This document shows, piece after piece, positions 1 through 8,009 of a stretch of DNA of 10,708 nucleotides (position 1 is its first letter; every line of letters starts with the position of its first letter). The notes under the pieces were generated by a model. That model had not been told where the DNA came from. It worked only from the letters and a program-made list of their open reading frames with translations, and ran no database searches. This stretch comes from Asterionellopsis glacialis. Its lineage: Eukaryota; Bacillariophyta; Plagiogrammaphyceae; Rhaphoneidales; Asterionellopsidaceae. Location: assembly GCA_014885115.2 (NCBI GenBank), contig WKLE02001243.1:1857-12564 (forward strand), given 5' to 3'. Position numbers and translations under genes: made by a program.

Positions 1-724
1 TACATTTTGTTGGTTGACCAGAGTTTGCCATATGGAGGGCTCCTTGGTTATCTTCAAACAGAACTGTTGGGAGGTGTTGTTCAAAGCCAAGTTTGTATAG
101 AATAGATCTAAGATAGAGTATCATTTTTCCGGCTTCTGCTGCTGCAGCGAACTTGGCCTCATTTGATGTCAATGCTACTGTAGGTTGATATTTAGTTTTG
201 TATGCAATTACGGCACCTGAGAGTATGATTGCTATGCCTGTGACAGATTGTCTGTGTGTTCTGTCTGTGCCCCAATCTGAGTCTACGTACCCTTGAAGTA
301 CTCCTGGTTTTGTATTTTGGGGAATCAATCTTGTTACATCATCATCCAGAATGCATGCTTGTGGTTTAATATCCGGTAAGAGGAGGTTTGGTACTGTTCT
401 CCAGTAGTGAATTCCATGGCTCTTAGTTAATGCAAGATATTTCATTAAATGTCGGAGGGCTTGATAGTGTATTTTTGCTGGATTGGCCACGTATTGTGAC
501 AATTTTATAACCGCAGATGATATGTCTGACCGTGTTACTGTCATCGCATAAATGGCTTCTTTGATGACCTGTGGGTGGTTAAAATTTTCGTCGCAAAGCT
601 GCTGTTGTTGTTGAACTGTGGTAGGTAATTCTGCAATCTCTAGTTGGTGTTGATATGTATTATCATCTCGCATTGGTATGGAGTTGTGTTGTGTTGTGTT
701 ATCGTTTCTTGCCACCCATGTTGG
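1..724 (-). pseudogene. copia RNase H domain, partial at window edge
   Basis: From just below a TGA at 725-727 the minus strand is open to the window edge, about 241 codons. Its N-terminal half is the RT-to-RNase H connection. The C-terminal half is a copia-type RNase H, which degrades the RNA strand of the RNA/DNA hybrid during reverse transcription in the virus-like particle. Catalytic acidic residues are visible: Asp in YVDSDWG (281-283), Glu in TSNEAKF (158-160) and Asp in FEDNQGA (50-52). The segment VALTSNEAKF is close to the copia consensus. This is the best preserved part of the element, with no internal stop, but it is in a different frame from the reverse transcriptase before it, so it is stranded downstream of a frameshift near 690-720. 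The final part of the domain continues beyond position 1. Confidence 0.88.
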
Positions 725-1502
725 TCAAGGACTTTGTCGAGGAATGTTTCACATGACATCTTAATGTAGTCTCTTGCCTATGTTACATCGATGCCATTGA
801 ATTTCTTAATTATTCCTAGATTGTTGAGTGGAATGCTGAGGTACTGTCTGATCTGTTTGATGACTGCTTGTGCAATAGTTTTATCCTTGCATGCGACCGC
901 AAAATCGTCCACTTGTTGTAAGAATAATACTTTCTTGCCCTTAATCTTTGTAGAATATATACATTTTTCATGAGTCGTGTTCCTAAAGTTTTCTTTTTGA
1001 ACAAGGATATTTGAAATGTATTGGTCCCATAATCGTGGTGATTCAGGATGGCCTTGGATAGCATGGAGTAGCGGGAGTATGTAACCTTTTGGTATGGGTG
1101 GTCGCTTTTTATGTTTTGTCCACCAGTCTCGATATTGGTTGTCGATTTCCATATAGAGAAGTTGCTGTGGAGGGGGTGCTTCAGCGAAAGCGTTTCCAGC
1201 ATCAGCTCCCATCACTATCATATTCTCAATAGCTGATAGGGCCCAAAATATCCTAGCTGCTGGTTGTTCTACACACGATGCATATGCATATGCTAAGGTA
1301 ACGGCTTTGCCATATCAAGGACCTCCATTGCAGGTGCCATGGGCTTTTCTGGTCTCTTCATCTTTGAAATAATATGACCAGACAAATGGGAGTACAGTGA
1401 TCCAAACATGTTTTGTGCTTTGTAATTGTTGTGTTGTTTAAACTCTCCTTGTTGCCATTGATCCCAATCCTTACGCTGTTTCAGTTGTTTTCTGGAGTAT
1501 TT
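725..1502 (-). pseudogene. copia reverse transcriptase domain, frameshifted
   Basis: RNA-dependent DNA polymerase of the copia element. The N-terminal part (LKQRKDWDQWQQGEFKQ, about 1490-1430) is in one frame. At about 1396-1402 the reading moves to the next frame, where LPFVWSYYF and GKAVTLAYAY follow, with a TGA at 1315-1317 inside GGP-stop-YGK where family members have Arg. Motif A is GADAGNAFAEAPPP, with catalytic Asp at 1203-1201. Motif B is LLHAIQGHPESPRLW. Motif C is QVDD at 915-904, with Gln where most copia elements have Tyr. A TAG at 778-780 interrupts the C-terminal part, and a further frame change near 690-720 leads into RNase H. The polymerase signature residues are intact; the frame is not. 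Confidence 0.93.
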
Positions 1503-2261
1503 AGCTGATAAGTTGATTTCATCTAAGGCTAATGCTTGGTGTATGATGACTTCATCGATCGGTGGCAAAGAGGTGGGATCATCCCAGAGATTTTCATCCT
1601 CTCCGTAGCGTAGTACATGAAGGTGAAGGGCCAGCATATGTAGCTGATCAAAATGTAATTGCGGTATGCCGTCTGAGGTCAGAGGTGCAATGATTTCAGG
1701 ATGGGCTATTGTCACAGTACATTCTTTTTGGGTTGGATCTGCTTTTAGTTCTTGAACCAGTTGTTTTAGTTCTTGTACAGTATCGATTTTGATGCCATTG
1801 ATGGCTCTTATCGTGCCATGTCTAAGTCGACTGCACCATTTTGGTATATTTGCGGCTGGGGTTCCACTATGACAGGCCTTGATGGTAGGGGCTTCATTCG
1901 GATTGTTATAGTGTAAATCGAATCCTAGTGTTGAATGTCCTGGATGGATGGCTATGGTTTCATCCATGGAGGGGCTAGATAGATAAATTGATAGGATATC
2001 GGAATCTTTGGATTGTGGAGTCGTTGGTTCCTCAATTGATGTTATGGTAGTTTCCTCTAACATCTTTTGTATGATTTGTTCTGGAATGTGGAGAAGGTCT
2101 TCATCAAAAGGTGATAGGTCTTGAATATGGGCTGCCACGGCAGTTTGGGGTTCAACATCCTCCAGGATACCTGGATTAAATTCTGTTTGGAGAACAGTAT
2201 CAGACATGCTAGGTTTGTTCAGATCTGCTGTCGGATGATCTATATCTGCATACTTGGTTAT
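1503..2261 (-). pseudogene. integrase-RT linker of copia Pol with a PDZ-like segment
   Basis: This part of Pol is open in one frame from about 2261 to 1396; the first ATG is at 2207. After an acidic stretch, residues about 84-170 counted from that ATG (1958-1698) read like a PDZ domain: STLGFDL resembles the carboxylate-binding loop, then SGTPAANIP and LRHGTIRAINGIKI resemble the 'gsPA....l..gD.I..vng..v' stretch, then a helix-like VQELKQLVQELK and a last strand CTVTIAHP. PDZ domains bind C-terminal peptides. I recall similar text in other diatom copia polyproteins, so it may be a family trait, but I cannot verify that here. GIPQLHFDQLHML follows and leads into RT. The integrase frame before it ends at 2258 and a 1-base frame change near 2262 joins the two. 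Confidence 0.7.
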
Positions 2262-3240
2262 AAACTGTTGATGGATCTTGGGTCAAGTTTCTTGTATTGT
2301 TGAATAGTGGTAATTGTCCGGATGGATATGTCGCGCCGCTTCTCCTGTTGAGTTTCAGTGTCCAAGTAAACAATATTCTTTGATGTTCCCGTGAAGTGTA
2401 GGAAAACTCCAGTTGATGTGTGGTCCCCTGGTTTGCTACGACGAAATCCTGGATTATGTGAGTTAACGAGACTACCAAATACTTTGATGTGGCTCAGATC
2501 TGGTTTTGTTCCTGTCCATTTTTCGAAGCGTGTCATTTTAATTACATCATGATACAGTCTATTGTATAGGTATACCACATAGACTAGTGCATCCACCCAA
2601 AATTTGGATCCCAATCCAGCATTGTACATAAGACATCTTATCATGTTGGATAAAGTTTGATGGGGTCTCTCGCCTCTTCCATTCTGTGATGATGTGTCCA
2701 ACCTAGTATCTTCAAGGATATATCCTATACGGAGGAGGATCTTTCAAAATGCTGTTGATCAAGCCAGTTCACCACCTTGGTCTGTTCAAATGAACCGTTG
2801 CGTATGATCTTGACGACCATATATATTCATGAATGCTTTGATAGTATTGATTGGTGGTTCCTTAGACTTTCAATAGAAATATCCAACATACCCGTGTGAA
2901 GGCATCCGTTATCAGCAAGTACGAGTTATATCCCTCACGACTCGTGACAATGGGATTCTTTTGTTGTCTTCTTTCCCGATGCCGTTTGCGTCTTTTTTTT
3001 AGGATATATTTTGGGACAAGGACAAAACCAAAGTCCATGTGATACCTTTTGCCTGGTTTAGATGCTTCAAATGTCTCAGTTTTACCTTTTGGTGCTTTGG
3101 TAAGTTTATTTCTGATACAATTTTTGCAATCAAACATAGGGTGTAAGTTGCCCATCAATGGGATACCCATGGTACATTTTGCTGTGTTGATTAATTTCTG
3201 GGAACCTGGGTGTTGTAGGCGCATGTGCCATGTTTCACAC
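2258..3240 (-). pseudogene. copia integrase: HHCC zinc finger and DDE core, frameshifted
   Basis: Integrase inserts the element's cDNA into host DNA. The GAG-pre-integrase zinc finger is WHMRLQHPG (about 3230) with its CxxC in FDCKNCIRNK (about 3128). First catalytic Asp: YHMDFGF (3035-3033). A strongly basic run, KKRRKRHRERRQQK, follows and could act as a nuclear localisation signal (inference). GYNSYLLITDAFTR is the conserved core strand. A 1-base insertion near 2868 shifts the frame. Second Asp: TDQGGELA (2782-2780). Third catalytic residue: Glu in QNGRGERPHQT (2671-2669), with 36 residues between. KVFGS, HTSTGVFL and KNIVYLD mark the C-terminal part. Three TGA stops lie in the core at 2788-2786, 2761-2759 and 2746-2744. 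All catalytic residues survive although the frame is broken. Confidence 0.92.
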
Positions 3241-4042
3241 TCTAATTGTGATGCTTTAGGTGTTTTTGGGGCTTTATGAGATGGATCTTTTGGATGTGGA
3301 GAACTTCTTGGATGATCGTGATGAGATTGGTGACCGCTGGGTGGGGGGTCTGGTTTGGTATGCTGTTTATACCTGTGTTTATCTGGCTCTTTGCAGTGAG
3401 GTGGACTGTCATGGTCTTGAGCAGGTGATTCAGCTGGTATCTGAAAATGGACCCAACGTAGTCTCTGTGGAGGAACTGGTTGAGGTGGTTGACCCTGTGC
3501 TCCCGGATCTTCCTCGTCTAGCAGATCTTCCTCGTCAGATATATCCTCTACCTGAGGTGTAGTTGCCTGGTACTTATCCTCCCAGCATGGTAAGGTGGTC
3601 GGCTCTGGTAAATGAGGGAGTGCTGCTGTATGAACTGTTGCGATCTTGGGCCATGGTTCTATCCCAAAATGAAATCTGTCACTGTCTGTGATTGCCACAT
3701 AATCGTCCGGCGTTAACTGGAGGTTATTGTTCCGGTTCTGCGATGGCGAAGCTGGGGCATTGTTAGCTTCAATTTTAGTGATTTGTGCTGCCATTGTTGA
3801 TGGGTATTCATCTTGCGGTATCCCAAGATCTGTTGCTTCACCAGTTGTAAAAATAGGTCATAGTCAGGTGCAATGAACCGGTTCACCATTGTCTCTTGAA
3901 TCCCATCTGTTGCCGGAGGGCTACCTGTGTTTGTTGTTTGTAAGGTACATTGGCCATTCTTTGGTGGCAATATTGCTTGAATGTGATGTGCTCGTGACTG
4001 TTGATCAGATGCTTCTGGGACCGATGCTATTGGTGAGGATTT
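3241..4042 (-). pseudogene. low-complexity linker of copia Pol between protease and integrase
   Basis: Roughly 265 codons separate the end of the protease region (INGLYFTAP, about 4069-4046) from the integrase zinc finger. No fold is recognisable. The upstream part is in the protease frame to 3713; from about 3794 the integrase frame is open, so a 1-base frame change lies in the overlap. The composition is marked: an acidic run DISDEEDLLDEEDPGAQG (about 3530-3480), then proline/glutamine-rich and histidine/lysine/proline-rich stretches (PPPSGHQSHHDHPRSSPHPK, about 3345-3285). In most copia elements these domains are close together, so this is an expansion. It is probably a disordered spacer; a host-factor-binding tether cannot be excluded. 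Confidence 0.6.
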
Positions 4043-4961
4043 GATGGGGGCAGTGAAATACAGACCATTAATGCTTTTTAATGTTATTGTAGCCACTTTC
4101 TCATTTTTGTTATTGTAGTAGATCAATTGGCCCATATTGAGACGTGGATGGCCTTTCATTGTCCAATATTCCAGCTCATCTGTGCTCGCGACTTTATGAT
4201 CTGGTGCGTTGATGGTTCCTGCCGCTTGGTTACTGTGGAGCATAGAATAATATAGTTTACCGCCTTCTTGGGTCTTAGTTAAAAAATGCCCAAATCCTTC
4301 GCATATAATTGGTGCCTCGTCATTAGCAGAGTGAACTGGATATGGAATTATATTCCTGAAATTATGAAGAAAGTGTTTAGATCCCGTGAGGCTACGATTA
4401 GCTCCGGGATCCACCTTTGCTCTTGTCATGGCTGCCTGCATTTGATTGCAGATTGCTTGTTGTGCCTGCAGGGGATTCGGATCCTCGAGTGGTGGTGCTG
4501 TTTGTTCCAAATGGTAGAGGTGATCATGAGGAAGACTGTCATCTCCATGGGTCTGAGTGGCTCTCGAATGATCTGGTATGTTTGGAATGGGTAATATTTC
4601 CACTGGTTGTAGTAATAGTGTGTCTAAATCCGGAATGAGTGCTCCAAATTCAGGGTTGCAATATTGCCATATATCATCGTCATCATCCATGGCTTGTGTG
4701 CCTGTGTCTTTGGAGGCCTGAACAGTATGCATCACTGCTTGAATTTTGTCCATAAGGTATTCTAAGAGATTATCTTGAGTCAAGGTGGGTGGTTCCTCTT
4801 GGTACAATTTATTAACCGCTGCCAACATTGGTGTGCATGGTGGGGTGGCCAAGGCCGATATGACTGGTGCTATCCTTGCTCACAGAGATGCAACCTTAGC
4901 TTGCACCTCTCGGTCTGCCCATTGCTGTACCTGATGTTCATGTTTATTAATGTATTTAGAG
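4043..4961 (-). pseudogene. copia aspartic protease region with altered DTGA motif
   Basis: The retroviral-type protease cuts the Gag-Pol polyprotein as a dimer, each subunit supplying one Asp in a D-S/T-G-A motif. Here the motif reads VDPGANRSLT, with Asp at 4411-4409 and Pro (CCC, 4408-4406) where Ser or Thr belongs; one T-to-C change from TCC would explain it. Downstream, YYNNKNEKVATITLKSINGLYF (about 4115-4055) resembles the usual end of the region before GAG-pre-integrase. About 140 residues precede the motif, including an acidic DDDDDIW stretch. A TGA at 4882-4880 (KVASL-stop-ARIAP) interrupts the lead-in. Around 4984-4964 the same frame carries GHAANKC, the second half of a CCHC zinc knuckle normally at the end of Gag. 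Confidence 0.75.
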
Positions 4962-7237
4962 TCACATTTGTTTGCTGCATGGCCTTTTGGAGTTATGATC
5001 CTGTATTGCATTCATCTGTGGGTGTGTGTATTCAGAAGTATCCTGCAGAGACTCTGTATCCCCAAGGATGTCTTCTAAGTGATGAACCAGGCCTCCAGAT
5101 GAATTATCCACCCTGGGAAGGATTGATAGGGCATCTTCTCCAACGGTCGGATCCCTGCGTGCGATGAGGTATATCTTGTTGGCAAGAAGGCCTATTGTAT
5201 GGGTTGTAGGAAGTGGTTGATCATATGGGATGGTGTTGAGTTCCGTGGTAATACGGTCGATTGCCGTTTTAAATCTGTCATCATGTTGGATCCCTTGTAA
5301 GAAGCCATGTGTCATTTCTCTTGGAGAATACTTTCTGCCTTTCTTCAATTGAGCTTCATAAAATAACCTCATTTCCGTTTCAAATATAAAAATCGTTTTC
5401 TCATGGCCATTGACGGTCATTCGTTTTCCATAACCAGTGAATCAGGTGGTAGGTGTTCTGGGAGAGAGACCTGAAGAATTATTCGGAGGGCCTCATACCC
5501 ATCGTTAAGCTGTAAGCGAGACCATGCTAAATCCTTAGCTACCGGGTCTGTGATCATATTTGATTGGTTAAGCTTGATGGCTAGCATTTGTGAGTACAAT
5601 TTACATACTCACTGGACAGGTCCTTTGGATATAAGGGTTCTCCAGGTGTGAGCTCTGCCATTCCTTGAAGGGGTATTTGAAATAAAGAACATTTGGCATG
5701 AATCTGTTGGTAGAATTGTTGAACTGGGGTTTCTTCTAGTTTATCCATTAGAGCATCCAATTTTGGGTTTAGAAATTTTATCTCTAAATATGGAGATGGT
5801 TTATATTTGATCAACAGATCATCCGATTGGGCTGCTATGGAGTCATAGCGTCAATCGTGTTCATCAGGTTTGCGGTCTGGTGTTCGAAGAGGGTGTGATT
5901 CCGAATCCTTGGCAATACCTGGTATCAGTGATGTGGGAGGATTACCCCAAGGGTGATTGGGTTGACATTTCGGTTGTGTGATTCTTGGCTGAATCTCTGG
6001 GTGGCATCGGAGTAGATCCCAGTGTAGTGTATGGTCTCGTTGTGGTTGGTGGAGGCTGTGGCAAGGAATCTGGTCTCGGTGGAGTAGGAGCCACGGTGTT
6101 GATTGGATATCGATGTTGGAAGTGTGTAGACCCCATTTGGTTAAAGGCTGGTGTGATTGGTGGAGTTTGCTGAGGTGTCAAGGACGACTCCGGTGGGTGA
6201 ACGTTTGCCAATTTTTTGTCAAGTTTGATGATCGCATCATTGACATGTTGGTGTATTTTGTCGAGATATACTTCCGATGATTGATCGAATTCTTCGGCAG
6301 TCTGATTAATTTGTTCCTGATACGTGTTCACATGGGCGTCCACTGTGGCATCCATCAGTACTTGCTGTGCTGCTAATGATTCAGATATATTATGATAGGC
6401 ATCATCCAAGTTCTGTACGTGGTCTGATGCGTCTGCTGGAGAAAAGGATTGTGATGGTGGTGCTCCTAGCTATTTATTGCGGTGCTCCTGCCCCACTGGG
6501 TAATCGAGGTCAGGTAACAACTCTGTATCTTTGTCATGAGGTGGGGTGTTGTGGTCCTGATCATCTCCCGTAGAGTCGTCGGCAGTGTCGTTGTCAGGGT
6601 CCACATCATTTTCAGTGGATTCCCTATCCTCCTGATCTGTAGGAAAATCCTCCAGATTAGGTGCTGATTTTTGCTCAGGATTGTTTGCTGATTTCCGCGG
6701 AGATGGTGTTGATACTGATGGCCGCTGCATAGGTCGTTTCTGTACCAAAGGTTGGTGGGTTAGTCGTGCCTGTTGAGATCGCGTTGGTGGAGATTTAACT
6801 GCCGTCATCTGGGCTTTTGTAGAATTATGCCATGGATGTGATGGCTTGTGTGATGCCATTAATCTGTTGGATGGGTAGTCTTGTTTGGTTTTGGGGGCCG
6901 CGCTCATGGAAGACGAGGGCTGGGGTCGCAGGAAACCGTAAGTGTCAGTGGCCGAATCAACCTCCAGGCCTCCCATGTTGAGTTGCTTGGTAGCAGAGAC
7001 CATGACATCTATATATTTTGGAGGATCCTTGCGCCATCTGGGAAGGTTTCGCTCAATGGTGAAAAAGGCGTCTTTGTATTGAGTACAGACCTTTGTTGTG
7101 TTACAAAATTGGTGGACATAGTCGTGAATGAAGTCGTATATAGGTTGCACTGCTTGTGCCCTGGAGTAGTTAGTAATTGTTGGACAACCTGCGGTTGTTG
7201 TCGTGTTGGACGGTCGATTAGAGGTTTCTTCCATCAT
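4962..7237 (-). pseudogene. copia gag, unusually long, broken by one stop and several frameshifts
   Basis: Gag forms the particle that packages the RNA. I take the start as ATGATG at 7237-7232 in the context AACCATGATGG. Regions in order: an N-terminal segment of about 255 residues ending in a very acidic Asp/Glu-rich stretch; a TAG at 6469-6467; a helix-forming segment (DDAYHNISESLAAQQ to LDKKLANV, about 6409-6210) that could be coiled coil; a Pro/Thr-rich segment to 5942; then a capsid-like core, LEIKFLNPKLDALMDKLEE (5785) to EALRIILQVSLPEHLPPDS (5500) and EMTHGFLQGIQHDDRFKTAI (5310). The frame changes at CCCC 5945-5948, near 5600 and at 5417-5420, and a TGA sits at 5853-5851. At about 758 codons it is longer than usual copia Gags. 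Assignment rests mainly on position plus the core and zinc-knuckle remnant. Confidence 0.75.
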
Positions 7238-7536
7238 GGTTAATTGCAGAATCTATGGATGAGAATTAGCGAAGGTGTGATTAAAACCGTTGACGTTGGA
7301 TTTTCGGATTGCATAGGGCTTAGTAGAATTTGTACAGGGTCCACCGGCACGCAAAAAATTTTCAACACAGCTTTGGTAGAGATGCTTGAGGACTCTGTGA
7401 GAGTCAATGATGAATGAATTAGATCGTAGAGGGCATCGCGAGATGGATTTTGGTCCAGATGCAATCACCTCAGTTCTCTGAGGCGTGGGGTGAGACTATT
7501 GGCCACCCCCTGTGTAATGCAGAGTGAGTCTGAAAA
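7238..7536 (-). other. copia 5' leader
   Basis: Between the candidate primer-binding site and the gag start. Two overlapping short open frames (from 7464 and 7468) cover most of it but show no recognisable motif, and the first ends within three bases of the gag ATG. They could be leader ORFs, chance ORFs, or a frameshifted Gag N-terminus. Two small inverted repeats lie near its 5' end (7468-7509). Confidence 0.45.
7468..7509. repeat. two small inverted repeats in the copia leader
   Basis: CCTCAG/CTGAGG with a TTCT loop (7468-7483) is a perfect 6-bp hairpin. GGGGTG (7487-7492) pairs with CACCCC (7504-7509) across an 11-base loop. Placed just after the candidate primer-binding site, they could form structure in the genomic RNA, for example for packaging or dimerisation; that role is inference. 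Confidence 0.4.
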
Positions 7537-7548
7537 GTGCTTATAACA
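7537..7548 (-). promoter_or_regulatory. candidate primer-binding site, half-tRNA type
   Basis: One base after the inferred LTR end (…CTGACA), the minus strand reads GTTATAAGCAC. Its complement contains CTTATAA, which has the layout of a tRNA anticodon loop (pyrimidine, U, anticodon, A, A). Drosophila copia and yeast Ty5 prime from an initiator-tRNA-Met fragment at the anticodon stem-loop, whose loop is of the form CxCATAA. The match here would need UAU, or CAU with one substitution. No TGG-starting site for a tRNA 3' end was seen next to the LTR end. Confidence 0.3.
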
Positions 7549-7772
7549 TGTCAGAATCGAGTATGTGGTGATTAACTATTTCCTAAATTATAGTTACTCT
7601 ATGATCTCAGACCTTTGGTCTGTCCTTATCCTCTCAAAGGTGTACATTTCCCAAAATCTACATCAAAGTATGATTCATTTGTTTCAGGGTTTTTGGTTAT
7701 TTGAATACTGCATTAAGTGCCTGCAGTAGGCAAGTGGCAAGACTCGCGCGATATGTCAATCAACCGTAGTAT

Positions 7773-7906
7773 GGACAGACCGTGATGCGATGACATCACG
7801 GACCGGACAGACGTAATGACGTGATGATGTCATCACATGGACAGACGAGATGACGAGATGACGTCATCGAATGGACAGACATGAACGTGCAGTGACGCAC
7901 AGCATT
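7773..7906. repeat. four-copy tandem repeat, 32-34 bp units, each with a CRE-like site
   Basis: Units begin with GGACAGAC at 7773, 7805, 7839 and 7873. Units 2 and 3 agree at 28 of 34 positions. Each unit carries a CRE/bZIP-like octamer: TGACATCA (7791), TGATGTCA (7825), TGACGTCA (7859) and TGACGCAC (7893), with starts exactly 34 bp apart. A second half-site lies 8 bp earlier in unit 2 (TGACGTGA) and unit 3 (TGACGAGA). The array lies in the part of the candidate LTR where U3 enhancers are expected. Confidence 0.85.
7857..7868. promoter_or_regulatory. perfect CRE palindrome (TGACGTCA core)
   Basis: GATGACGTCATC is a 12-bp perfect palindrome with the canonical cAMP-response/ATF site bound by bZIP dimers. 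In the diatom Phaeodactylum, TGACGT-type elements mediate the CO2/cAMP response of the PtCA1 promoter. Whether this site responds to the same signal is inference. Confidence 0.6.
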
Positions 7907-7977
7907 ATTGCGAACGCTGATGTCACAATGCAAAGGGCATTGAATTCCACTTGGAGCGTTCTGTTTGGCTAGCTTGG

Positions 7978-8009
7978 GGAGTTTGGTTCACATCTTAAAA
8001 CCAAACTCC
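7978..8009. repeat. perfect 11-bp inverted repeat in the candidate LTR
   Basis: GGAGTTTGGTT (7978-7988) and AACCAAACTCC (7999-8009) are exact reverse complements around a 10-base loop. There is no T-run after it on the plus strand, so it is not a bacterial-type terminator. It could be a protein-binding palindrome or an RNA hairpin. Confidence 0.75.

Noticed and set aside
816..1202. Second minus-strand frame of 128 codons overlapping reverse transcriptase
   Set aside because: The neighbouring frame carries all RT motifs; this one carries none.
2209..2478. Minus-strand 89-codon frame inside the integrase C-terminus
   Set aside because: The overlapping frame 2701-2258 has KVFGS, HTSTGVFL and KNIVYLD, so this is a shadow.
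2744..2788. TGA read as a sense codon (altered genetic code)
   Set aside because: The sites fit Arg rather than Trp, TAA and TAG stops also interrupt the elements, and frameshifts show general decay.
3049..3562. Two plus-strand open frames (3049-3279 and 3260-3562)
   Set aside because: They lie opposite the integrase and linker frame, show no motif, and their composition is what the complement of that His/Pro/Asp-rich coding sequence gives.
4286..5167. Plus-strand open frames opposite the copia gag/protease region
   Set aside because: Cys/Trp/Val-rich translations typical of an antisense shadow; the minus strand carries the protease motif and the Gag core.
5417..5420. ATGA overlap as a programmed -1 frameshift in gag
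   Set aside because: It falls inside the capsid-like core, there is no slippery heptamer, and about eight other unprogrammed frame changes surround it.
5985..7243. Plus-strand open frames (5985-6173, 6367-6573, 6881-7243)
   Set aside because: Antisense to the Gag frame, with no recognisable domain or start context.
7773..7906. CRISPR-like array
   Set aside because: The period is 34 bp with no unique spacers, only four diverged units, and the setting is a eukaryotic LTR.
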